Assembly (NCBI GenBank): GCA_029573925.1
Contig: JAKQBV010000143.1
Location: forward strand, 1 to 17,941
Direction of reading: 5' to 3'
DNA length: 17,941 bases
Source of the DNA: a bacterium
Lineage (GTDB): Bacteria; UBP15; UBA6099
Shown here: in pieces, positions 7,894-14,125 of the stretch
How positions within the stretch are numbered: position 1 is the first letter of the stretch
Layout of the letters: each line of letters begins with the position of its first letter
Translations under genes and position numbers: made by a program
Notes under the pieces: generated by a model
Databases searched by the model: none
What the model saw: only the letters and a program-made list of their open reading frames with translations
Told to the model about the DNA's origin: nothing

Positions 7894-8835
7894 ATGCCGG
7901 CCGATATCTCAATCACCATAGCGAACCACAACGGCAGGGATATGCTGGACAGATGTCTGCGCTCGATTTACGCCGCCCCGCCGGCCCGCGCTTCCTTCGA
8001 AGTCATCGTTGTTGACAACGCGTCACGCGACGGCAGCGCTGCGATGACGCGCGAAAAATATCCTTCCGCGATCGTCATCGAAAACGCCGCTCCTTTGGGG
8101 TTCGCCGCCAACCAGAACAAAGCCATGAGCGCGGCGTCGGGCGAGTTCTTCCTTCTTCTCAACAACGACGCGGAGCTTTCGCCGGGGGCGCTGGACGCGA
8201 TGGCGGACTTCATGCGTTCCAACCCTCGCGCGGGGCTTGTCGGGCCAAGGCTCCTCAATCTGGACGGCTCGGTTCAGGAGTCTTGCTTCCGCGCGCCCAC
8301 TCTGAGCGTGCTGCTGTGGGACGCTTTTTTCATCAGCTCGATGTTTCCCGCCAGCGAAACATTCGGAGGCTTCAAGCGGTGGGCGCACAACGCCGCGCGC
8401 CGCGTCCCCTCGCTTTCAGGAGCCTGCCTGATGGCCCGCCGCTCCGCCGTCGCAGACGTCGGCCCCCTCGACGAGCGCTTCTTCATGTACTTCGAGGACC
8501 ACGACTGGTGTCTCCGCTTCAGGCGCGCCGGATGGGAAGTCTGGTTCGCCCCGGTCGCCGACATTTTCCATATAGGCGGAGGAAGCGAAGGTCTCCTCGG
8601 CCACGACAAAATGGACAGGTTTTATTCCTCGCTGCTTTTTTTCTACCGCAAGCATTACGGCGCGTCCGCAGCCGCCGCGGCGGCATTGTTGAACATGACA
8701 GGCGCCGCGTTTCGCGTCGCCGTGTTCACAGCCGCCGCCCTGATATCTCCATCCCGCCGGGCATCCCTCTCCGCCCGCGCTTCCCTCTACAAACGGTTGT
8801 TCTCATGGCATATGCGCCGCAAGAACGCTTCTTAA
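7894..8835 (+). CDS. Family 2 glycosyltransferase (rhamnosyltransferase-like)
   Basis: This is a 313-residue GT-A fold enzyme. The N-terminal strand SITIANHNGRDMLDRCLRSI and the nucleotide-binding VVDNASRDGS (Asp41) are typical of GT2. The metal-binding DXD equivalent is NNDAE at 90-94. A later acidic segment, FEDHDWCLRFRRAGW at about 199-213, supplies the catalytic base region seen in WbbL/RfbF-type enzymes that extend cell-surface glycans. The C-terminal part is hydrophobic and Ala-rich (AAAAAALLNMTGAAFRVAVFTAAALI), possibly membrane-associating. The start lacks a clear ribosome site, but the MPADISITIAN N-terminus fits the family length exactly. It is last in the run starting at 3801. It ends 33 bases from the stop of the convergent radical SAM gene, with no obvious terminator between. 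The sugar specificity cannot be read from the sequence. Confidence 0.9.
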   Translation: MPADISITIANHNGRDMLDRCLRSIYAAPPARASFEVIVVDNASRDGSAAMTREKYPSAIVIENAAPLGFAANQNKAMSAASGEFFLLLNNDAELSPGALDAMADFMRSNPRAGLVGPRLLNLDGSVQESCFRAPTLSVLLWDAFFISSMFPASETFGGFKRWAHNAARRVPSLSGACLMARRSAVADVGPLDERFFMYFEDHDWCLRFRRAGWEVWFAPVADIFHIGGGSEGLLGHDKMDRFYSSLLFFYRKHYGASAAAAAALLNMTGAAFRVAVFTAAALISPSRRASLSARASLYKRLFSWHMRRKNAS

Positions 8836-8868
8836 GTCAGACATAACAAGCGACAAAATACTTGCCGC

Positions 8869-10350
8869 TCAGCGATTCTTTTTTCCGAAGAAGGAGGAGA
8901 GCGTCGCGGATAGTATCCATCCGGCGGCGAAGAGGTAGGATTTTACTTGTTCGAGGGAGTTGACGCGCTTTAGCGCGCGCAGGATGTACGACGGACGCAG
9001 ATAGAAGCGAGTGTACGCGCGGGAGATGATTCTCTTCAGTTCGTCCGCTTCCACATCTCCTTGAGTGAAGAGCGGTTCTTTGTCGCAGTACGCCGACCAG
9101 TCATTCCAGCGCGCTGTGTCCATGCGGCAGCCGGGGTCGTTCTCGACTATGTCTCTGAGCCGCGTTCCGATGTAGGGCAGGGCCATAGTGAAGTTAGCGA
9201 CAGTGAGCGGAAGCGACAGCGCGAACCGCGTTGTCTCCTCCATCGTCTCGCGGGTGTCGCCGTGCAGATTGAATATGAAATAGCCGCGGCTTTCGATCCC
9301 CGCGAGGCGGGCAAGCTCGACGGCGTTCCGGACCTGTTCAAGAGTTATGCCTTTTCCGCACCTTTTCAGAACTTCGGCGTTGCCGGACTCGATGCCGTAC
9401 CCGATGGAATAACAACCGGCGCGGCGCATGAGCGCCAGCAATTCGGCGTCCACGCGGTCCGCTCTCGAATTGCATCTCCACGGCAGCGGCTTCTTTTCCT
9501 CAAGCATCTTTTCGCATAGGGCAAGCGTCCGGTCGCGGTCAAGCGTGAAAGTGTCGTCGAAGAAAGCGACCTCGCCCGCGCCGTGCTTGGCCCTAATCTC
9601 AGCGATGTCGGACATGACTCTGCCGACGCTCATGAAACGGCAGCGCGGCCCCCACAGCTTTTTAAAGCAGAACGAGCAGTCGTATGGGCATCCCCTGCTG
9701 GTTATCATGTTGATAGATGGGAAATAGAGCGACGCGGCTCCGGGCTGCGCGTACCTTTTGATGTCGAAAAGATGCAGCGCGGGCGGCGGGAGCGTGTCGA
9801 GGTCTTCAACCGGCGGTTGAGGGGCGGTCATGACAATTTCCCCGCCGCGCCTGAACGCGATTCCTTTCACTGTGTCGAAAGACTCGCGTGCTGCGATGGC
9901 GCGCGCCAACTCGACAATCGTGATTTCTCCTTCACCGAATGCCGCGACGTCCGCGCCGCACTCGTCAAGAACCGCAGCGCCCATCGCGGTCGGGTGCGGA
10001 CCGCCGACCACAAACGTAGAGCCGGGCGAAACCTCGCGCGCCTTCCCTATTATGTCGTATGCCGAATGCGCTGAAAGCGTGAATACCGAAAGCCCTATCA
10101 TCCCGAATCCGCCGCGCAATACTTTCCGCAGACGCGAGTCGGTGTTGCCGGGAATCTGGAAGTCGAACGCCTCAACCTTGAATCCGCCGTGTTCGAGCGC
10201 GGAACCAAGATGCGCCACTCCGAGAGGGATGCCGGAGCCGATGGCGTTTTTATAGTCGCGCGAATACTTGTCGCTCGGAGGCGGGAATATCAGCAGGACT
10301 TTCATGGGGTCGGCGTCCCGCGACTTCGGGCAGGCATCGTAAGATTTCAT
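8869..10350 (-). CDS. B12-binding domain radical SAM protein
   Basis: The N-terminal cobalamin-binding-type domain (KVLLIFPPP, GIPLGVAHLGSALEHGG, VVGGPHPTAMG, FGEGE) is followed by a radical SAM domain. Its cluster motif CPYDCSFC lies at residues 221-228 of the longest form, with later conserved motifs FFDDTFTLDRDR and GYGIESGNAEVLKRCGKG. This is the class of cobalamin-dependent radical SAM enzymes that methylate or rearrange unreactive carbons, with members in hopanoid, lipid and natural-product pathways. The substrate is unknown. The C-terminal tail with YLRPSYILRALKRV occurs in the HpnJ-like branch and may touch the membrane. Two starts are possible: ATG at 10350, used here and preceded by GAGAAG, or ATG at 10305 (MKVLLIFPPP), which fits the usual domain boundary but lacks a ribosome site. 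The G+C-rich gene stops abruptly at an AT-rich upstream region. Confidence 0.88.
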   Translation of the reverse strand: MKSYDACPKSRDADPMKVLLIFPPPSDKYSRDYKNAIGSGIPLGVAHLGSALEHGGFKVEAFDFQIPGNTDSRLRKVLRGGFGMIGLSVFTLSAHSAYDIIGKAREVSPGSTFVVGGPHPTAMGAAVLDECGADVAAFGEGEITIVELARAIAARESFDTVKGIAFRRGGEIVMTAPQPPVEDLDTLPPPALHLFDIKRYAQPGAASLYFPSINMITSRGCPYDCSFCFKKLWGPRCRFMSVGRVMSDIAEIRAKHGAGEVAFFDDTFTLDRDRTLALCEKMLEEKKPLPWRCNSRADRVDAELLALMRRAGCYSIGYGIESGNAEVLKRCGKGITLEQVRNAVELARLAGIESRGYFIFNLHGDTRETMEETTRFALSLPLTVANFTMALPYIGTRLRDIVENDPGCRMDTARWNDWSAYCDKEPLFTQGDVEADELKRIISRAYTRFYLRPSYILRALKRVNSLEQVKSYLFAAGWILSATLSSFFGKKNR

Positions 10351-10427
10351 TTCTTCTCAGAGAGCCTCCGTCTCTAATTCTAACCTGATTCAAATCATTG
10401 AGAAAGAGTTCGCCTGTTACTACTTGA

Positions 10428-10461
10428 TTAAGGGAAAACGTTTGAAAAAGTTTTTCCTTAA
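10428..10461. repeat. 12-bp inverted repeat (stem-loop)
   Basis: TTAAGGGAAAAC (10428-10439) pairs with GTTTTTCCTTAA (10450-10461), with one G-T wobble and a 10-base loop. No T-run follows on either strand, so it is not a classic terminator. Confidence 0.7.
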
Positions 10462-10655
10462 AATCTCTTTCAAAATCTTTCACGCTAGGGCCGAAGGCAG
10501 AGCTTCGCTTTTACTTTCGGCGCATATCGTGCGAAAAGATGTTGGGAAACGTTTTGAGGAGATTCAAAGGAAAATGTTTCCTGAGTATCTCTGAAAATCA
10601 GATAGTTCTGACAGTAAATATATGGCTTTTGTAAAAAGGTTTTTAGTTCGTTTAA

Positions 10656-10700
10656 TTTGGAGTGCGACATTCATCGTCGCACTCCAAAATTGCGCAATTT
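10656..10700. repeat. Perfect 13-bp hairpin followed by a 14-bp palindrome
   Basis: TTTGGAGTGCGAC (10656-10668) pairs perfectly with its complement at 10676-10688 across a 7-base loop. Overlapping its end is the perfect palindrome AAATTGCGCAATTT (10687-10700). A related 6-bp inverted repeat, GCAATT / AATTGC, sits at 10839-10857. The role is unknown; candidates are a protein-binding site, a cruciform or the end of a small RNA. Confidence 0.75.
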
Positions 10701-10967
10701 AACTACCTGAGTTTTAGTGGCAATCAGGAAATGTTTTTAATAATTATTCTTTGACGCTTAATTGTTTTTTGAATTGAAATAAAAGAGAAATAAAGACAAA
10801 GAGCAAAAGCCAAAATGGACAAAGATATTTAAAAGTATGCAATTGTTCGTGAATTGCGCCCCAACGACATATATGCACATATACTCACGGCGACCACGTG
10901 TTTTTTTATCGCCTCTTTTCTGCGGGCTTCGCAATAGAGTACCGGGGGCGTTTATGATCATGAGGAA

Positions 10968-11055
10968 TGTGGAAAACTTTGTGAAAATGTGAATAAATCA
11001 GGATGTTAAATGTTGAAAACTTATTGATAACACGAAATAGTCATAATGTGTACAA
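10968..11055 (-). other. Cluster of DnaA-box-like 9-mers (candidate replication origin element)
   Basis: Read on the minus strand, 10968-10976 is TTTTCCACA and 10988-10996 is TTATTCACA. Both match the DnaA-box consensus TTWTNCACA exactly. 10980-10988 (ATTTTCACA) and 11047-11055 (TTGTACACA) each differ at one position. All four share an orientation and lie beside a very AT-rich stretch (11061-11140). Short 9-mers arise by chance in AT-rich DNA, and no dnaA, dnaN, gidA or parAB gene is in the window, so this is a candidate only. Confidence 0.35.
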
Positions 11056-11140
11056 GCCATTGCCTATACTTGCATATATTTATATTTTTCAATTTATGGA
11101 CTTTTCCCCTTTTTTAGTTTATCATTGTTTTCGATAATTC

Positions 11141-11220
11141 TTTTCCGCGTTAAAAAGGATTTCTACCAGCGAAATCCGGGTTGTCGGCATTCGCAGTGAA
11201 CCAACTGAAAACGCGGAAAA
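11141..11220 (+). promoter_or_regulatory. Candidate structured leader upstream of the substrate-binding protein gene
   Basis: TTTTCCGCGTT (11141-11151) and its perfect complement AACGCGGAAAA (11210-11220) could close an 80-base element. Inside are a 7-bp hairpin (GGATTTC 11157-11163 with GAAATCC 11171-11177) and a weaker GGTT / AACC helix, giving a possible three-way junction. The ribosome site GGAGG starts 9 bases after the element. GGATTT at 11157-11162 could alternatively pair with GAATCC at 11234-11239, just after the ribosome site, which would allow a switch. It matches no riboswitch class I know. It could instead be a pair of protein-binding half-sites. Confidence 0.4.
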
Positions 11221-11242
11221 TTAATGAGCGGAGGAATCCGTC

Positions 11243-12634
11243 ATGACGGCCATAAATGGAATAAGTGGATTTATTGCAGCGCGAATTCGGGCAGAGGCGC
11301 CATTGAGGATTTTTGCGGTCGCGCTGGCGGCGTTGGCAATTCTGGCGGGGGCCGGGTGTTCATCTAAGCCGGCAGCGGACAAATCCGCCGCGCCCGAAGG
11401 CAAACTGATTGTCATATCCCCTCACTGGGAGGGTATTCGGGCGGAATTCGACAGAGGGTTCAGCGAGTGGCTGGCTGCAAACAAGCTGCCGGACATCAAG
11501 ATAACATGGCTTGATCAGGGCGGGACGTCTGACGATATGAAGTTTATCCGCGCGGGTTTTTCTAGAAGTCCGCAAGGGATAGACGTGGACGTGTTTTACG
11601 GGGGCGGGCTTGACCCTTACATTGAGCTTGCGGATGCGGGACTGCTGGAGCCGTTCCGACTGCCGGAAGAGGAACTGGCTAGGATTCCTGCGGAGTTGAA
11701 CGGCATGCCTTTGTACGACAATCAGTTCAGATGGCACGGCGCGTCTCTTGCCGGTTTCGGGATTCTCTATAACAAGAAGTTGCTGGAGATGTACGGACTC
11801 GAGACGCCGGACAGTTGGGAAGATCTGGCGTCCCCGAAGTTCATGGATATGGTGGGTTCGAGCGATCCCCGGCACAGCGGCAGCGTTCACATGATGTACG
11901 AGATAATTCTTCAGGCGAGCGGATGGGATAAGGGCTGGGACATCCTGACGCGCATAGGCGGCAACGTTAGAAATTTTCCGAAGAGTTCGGGACAGATAGG
12001 CAAGGATCTGGCGACAGGGGAAGTGGCTGCGGGGCTGTCGATAGACACTTACGCGTTTTCCGCCATCGAGCAGGCCGGAGCGGACCTGTTGGGGTTTGTT
12101 CTTCCCGCGCGGGCGACGGTGATAACGCCGGACCCGGTGGCGATACTCAAAGGCGCGCCGAATTTGGACAACGCGCGCTTGTTCATCCGCTTCTGCGTCA
12201 GCCCCGAAGGCCAGAGGCTGTGGATGCTCAAGAAGGGCGTTCCCGGCGGCCCGGTAGAGTTTTCTCTCAACAAGATGTCCATCCTCCCGGAGCTTTACCC
12301 GGAAGGTTTCGAGAAAACGACAAATGTTACGGCAAACCCGTTCGCGATGGAGAGCGGGTTCATTTATGATTTTGAGAAAGGCGCGGCGAGGTGGGAGTTG
12401 TTAAACGACATGGTGGGAGCGCTGATAATCGACACGCACGCTGATCTGGCGACTGGCTGGAAAAAGGCCGCCGGGCCGGGAAAGACTCCGCCAGCGGCGG
12501 CATTCTCGCCTCCGGTGTCCGAAGCGCGCGCGCTTGAACTGGCCCGGACCTCTTGGAACGACCCCGTCGAGCGCAACAAGGTCGCCACTTCGTGGTTCTC
12601 AGACGCGCGGAAGAGATATAAAGCTTTGAAATAG
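11243..12634 (+). CDS. ABC transporter substrate-binding lipoprotein (Fe3+-type, family 1)
   Basis: This 463-residue protein has a long positive N-terminus, a hydrophobic run and LAGAGC with the presumed lipidated Cys39, then CSSKPAADKSAAPEGKLIVISPHWE at the start of a periplasmic binding fold. Segments such as GFGILYNKKLLEMYGLETPDSWEDLASPKF and GSSDPRHSGSVHMMYEIILQASG resemble the ferric/thiamine/putrescine type solute-binding proteins (SBP_bac, FutA/AfuA-like). The ribosome site GGAGG (11230-11234) with an 8-base spacer fixes the start. The family imports ferric iron, thiamine, spermidine or phosphonates; the ligand here cannot be decided. The C-terminal 80 residues extend past the usual fold. 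No permease or ATPase gene adjoins, so it is an orphan. The long, structured upstream region suggests its own regulation. Confidence 0.85.
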   Translation: MTAINGISGFIAARIRAEAPLRIFAVALAALAILAGAGCSSKPAADKSAAPEGKLIVISPHWEGIRAEFDRGFSEWLAANKLPDIKITWLDQGGTSDDMKFIRAGFSRSPQGIDVDVFYGGGLDPYIELADAGLLEPFRLPEEELARIPAELNGMPLYDNQFRWHGASLAGFGILYNKKLLEMYGLETPDSWEDLASPKFMDMVGSSDPRHSGSVHMMYEIILQASGWDKGWDILTRIGGNVRNFPKSSGQIGKDLATGEVAAGLSIDTYAFSAIEQAGADLLGFVLPARATVITPDPVAILKGAPNLDNARLFIRFCVSPEGQRLWMLKKGVPGGPVEFSLNKMSILPELYPEGFEKTTNVTANPFAMESGFIYDFEKGAARWELLNDMVGALIIDTHADLATGWKKAAGPGKTPPAAAFSPPVSEARALELARTSWNDPVERNKVATSWFSDARKRYKALK

Positions 12635-12638
12635 AGAT

Positions 12639-12660
12639 CGGCCGTCGGCGCCGTTTTGTT
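12639..12660 (+). terminator. Weak candidate terminator after the substrate-binding protein gene
   Basis: CGGC (12639-12642) and GCCG (12650-12653) form a short G+C stem followed by TTTTGTT. The stem has only four pairs, so termination is uncertain. The site lies 4 bases past the stop codon. Confidence 0.35.
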
Positions 12661-12671
12661 ATTCTGACGCA

Positions 12672-12689
12672 TATGAGAATTATCTCATA
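12672..12689. repeat. 7-bp inverted repeat between convergent gene and tRNA
   Basis: TATGAGA (12672-12678) and TCTCATA (12683-12689) flank ATTA. It lies just beyond the 3' end of the minus-strand tRNA and could help end or process that transcript, although no T-run follows in the tRNA direction. Confidence 0.5.
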
Positions 12690-12700
12690 AAAATTCGGGT

Positions 12701-12772
12701 TGGGCGCAGACGGATTTGAACCGCCGACCCCTTGCTTGTAAGGCAAGCGCTCTTCCGCTGAGCTATACGCCC
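12701..12772 (-). tRNA. tRNA-Val (anticodon UAC)
   Basis: The minus strand folds as a full cloverleaf of 72 bases. The acceptor stem is GGGCGTA with TGCGCCC (one wobble). The D arm is GCTC / GAGC with a 7-base loop. The anticodon stem is CTTGC / GCAAG with loop CTTACAA, giving anticodon TAC for valine. A 5-base variable loop and a T arm GGCGG / CCGTC with TTCAAAT complete it. The discriminator base is A. The 3' CCA is not encoded (the next bases are ACC), so a CCA-adding enzyme is required. It stands alone between a convergent gene and the divergent esterase gene. Confidence 0.96.
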
Positions 12773-12785
12773 TTGAACTATCTTG

Positions 12786-12811
12786 TTTCGCCGGGGGATG
12801 GCGCGGCGAAA
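12786..12811. repeat. 8-bp inverted repeat upstream of tRNA-Val
   Basis: TTTCGCCG (12786-12793) and CGGCGAAA (12804-12811) pair perfectly around a 10-base loop. It falls 14 bases upstream of the tRNA 5' end, in its promoter region. It could be a regulator site or a chance G+C palindrome. Confidence 0.5.
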
Positions 12812-12941
12812 AAAGTCATTCCGGATCTTTCGAGAAAATCCGGCCCAGTGATTTTCATTTCCTGCCGAGGTTTTGTCAAGCGCGCGCCGCAGAGAAAGCC
12901 GCGCGGTTTTAGCCTGTAAACTGGACACCCGCGGGATTGTT

Positions 12942-12947
12942 TATAAT
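12942..12947 (+). promoter_or_regulatory. Possible -10 element for the esterase gene
   Basis: A perfect TATAAT lies 55 bases before the chosen start, in a short AT-rich patch. No good -35 box sits at normal spacing (TGGACA is 14 bases upstream, too close), so the call is tentative. Confidence 0.4.
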
Positions 12948-12991
12948 AATTTTACGGAAAAGACATCGCGCCGGGGCGGTCTGCCGGCGGC

Positions 12992-12998
12992 GGGAGGG
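12992..12998 (+). promoter_or_regulatory. Ribosome binding site deciding the esterase start
   Basis: GGGAGGG precedes the ATG at 13003 with a 4- to 5-base spacer. The longer in-frame start at 12937 has no such site and overlaps the promoter-like TATAAT. Confidence 0.8.
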
Positions 12999-13002
12999 CA
13001 AT

Positions 13003-13962
13003 ATGGCATCTATGAATAGCGCGTTGAGGTTGTCGGCGCTGCTGGCGGCGGCGCTTATTGTTTTTCATTGCGGAAGGGCGGCTATAGCGGAGCCGAGCGC
13101 GAGCGCGCCCCCCCCTCCGGCGCTTGATTTCTCCCAGCCGGGCGAGGACGGGCTGATCGTAAAAAAGAATATAACGTTCCGGAAGGCAGGGCAGACTTTG
13201 CTGAAAGGCGACTTGTACAGGCCGGCGGGGGACGCGGCTCTGCCGATAGTTATCGTGATTCACGGCGGCGGCTTCATGTTCGGCGACAAGGACATGGAGC
13301 ATTACACGAGGATTTCGCGCGAAGTGGCGGCGGGCGGCTACGTCGTGTTCAACGTCAACTACAGGCTGATTCAGAACGGCGGGGTTTATCCAGAGAGCGT
13401 CAAGGACGTGAAGTGCGCGGTGAGATGGGCGAGGGCGAACGCGGCGCAGATCGGCGGCGACCCAACGAAGATCGGGGCAATAGGAGGTTCGGCCGGCGGA
13501 TATCTGGCGACCATGCTGGCGGCAACGGCGAATCATCCTGACTTCGAGCCTGACTGCGACTACGGGGCGGACCCGTCCACCGAGATCAAGGCGGCTGTCG
13601 TTTACTTCGGGCTGACGGACATCCGCGCGGACGCTCCTCACACGGCGTCGTTCAAGATGCTGCTTCCGAGGTTCCTTGGAGAGAAGAACGGCGGGAGCGC
13701 GGAGTTGCAGGCGGCGGCGTCGCCGGTGACATACGCGGCGGGCGCGGCCCCTCTGTTGCTGTTGCACGGCACGAAAGACACTCTGGTGGAGCACGAGCAG
13801 TCGGTGGCGCTGTGCGAGAGGGCGGCGGAGGCTGGGCGCGTATGCGAGCTTCATCTGTTCGAGGGCGCCGAACACGCGTTCATCACCTATCCCGACGCCC
13901 CCGCGTCTGTCGAAAGCTCCCGGCTCACCTTCGAATTCTTAGGCAAATATCTGGGCGACTGA
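13003..13962 (+). CDS. Secreted alpha/beta-hydrolase (esterase/lipase, BD-FAE/HSL-like)
   Basis: This is a 319-residue serine hydrolase, probably exported. The N-terminus has a positive start, a hydrophobic core and a signal peptidase I-like site (AIA before EPSA), followed by an Ala/Pro-rich linker. The oxyanion-hole motif HGGGF is at 87-91 and the nucleophile elbow GGSAGG carries Ser163. Asp259 (HGTKDTLV) and His291 (GAEHAF) complete the triad, all in the expected order. The layout matches the hormone-sensitive lipase / BD-FAE group that cleaves short acyl, acetyl-sugar or feruloyl esters. Four cysteines (including those in VKCAV, DCDYG, ALCERA and VCEL) may form disulfides outside the cytoplasm. 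It is monocistronic: the upstream neighbour is a divergent tRNA, and 163 bases separate it from the next gene. The natural ester is unknown. Confidence 0.9.
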   Translation: MASMNSALRLSALLAAALIVFHCGRAAIAEPSASAPPPPALDFSQPGEDGLIVKKNITFRKAGQTLLKGDLYRPAGDAALPIVIVIHGGGFMFGDKDMEHYTRISREVAAGGYVVFNVNYRLIQNGGVYPESVKDVKCAVRWARANAAQIGGDPTKIGAIGGSAGGYLATMLAATANHPDFEPDCDYGADPSTEIKAAVVYFGLTDIRADAPHTASFKMLLPRFLGEKNGGSAELQAAASPVTYAAGAAPLLLLHGTKDTLVEHEQSVALCERAAEAGRVCELHLFEGAEHAFITYPDAPASVESSRLTFEFLGKYLGD

Positions 13963-14075
13963 TTCGACGCCGCTTCTACTTATGTGGTAATATGTGCTAT
14001 TAGACAGCGGGGCATTCGGATTAGCGTCTTTTGTTGTGTTTGCGCCGCTTCCGCCACAATGATTCGGGCCGAGCT

Positions 14076-14089
14076 TTTCGCGCGCGAAA
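14076..14089. promoter_or_regulatory. 14-bp perfect palindrome upstream of the R-M genes (candidate operator)
   Basis: TTTCGCGCGCGAAA reads identically on both strands and lies 36 bases before the methyltransferase start. R-M operons are often controlled by a controller protein or by the methyltransferase itself at such a site. No controller gene is present here, so a role in autoregulation is only inferred. Confidence 0.4.
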
Positions 14090-14125
14090 TATGTTCGCGG
14101 AGAAACAGGCTCTCGGAGTTCGGCA

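Larger units (their letters stand above)
10351..11242. other. Long AT-rich intergenic region with palindromes and DnaA-box-like sites
   Basis: This is the only stretch over 300 bases without a convincing gene. It separates two divergent genes, the radical SAM gene on the minus strand and the substrate-binding protein on the plus strand. By hand count 11061-11120 has 15 G+C of 60, against 44 of 60 at 13681-13740. The left third (10428-10602) holds stacked small hairpins. A 13-bp hairpin and a 14-bp palindrome follow at 10656-10700. DnaA-box-like 9-mers lie at 10968-11055. A nested inverted repeat precedes the next gene at 11141-11220. Short minus-strand frames here (10485-10670, 10250-10483) lack ribosome sites and family resemblance, so I do not call them. 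Confidence 0.75.

Noticed and set aside
10250..10670. Two short minus-strand frames upstream of the radical SAM gene
   Set aside because: No ribosome sites and no recognisable motifs. They are built largely from the hairpin repeats, and one overlaps the real gene.
10622..10702. A 26-codon plus-strand frame with a basic start and hydrophobic core (MAFVKRFLVRLIW...)
   Set aside because: It has no Shine-Dalgarno sequence, and its second half is dictated by the hairpin and palindrome. It could be a small membrane peptide but the evidence is too thin.
10887..10907. CACG/CGTG stem followed by seven T as a terminator
   Set aside because: Only four base pairs, and no gene ends nearby on that strand.
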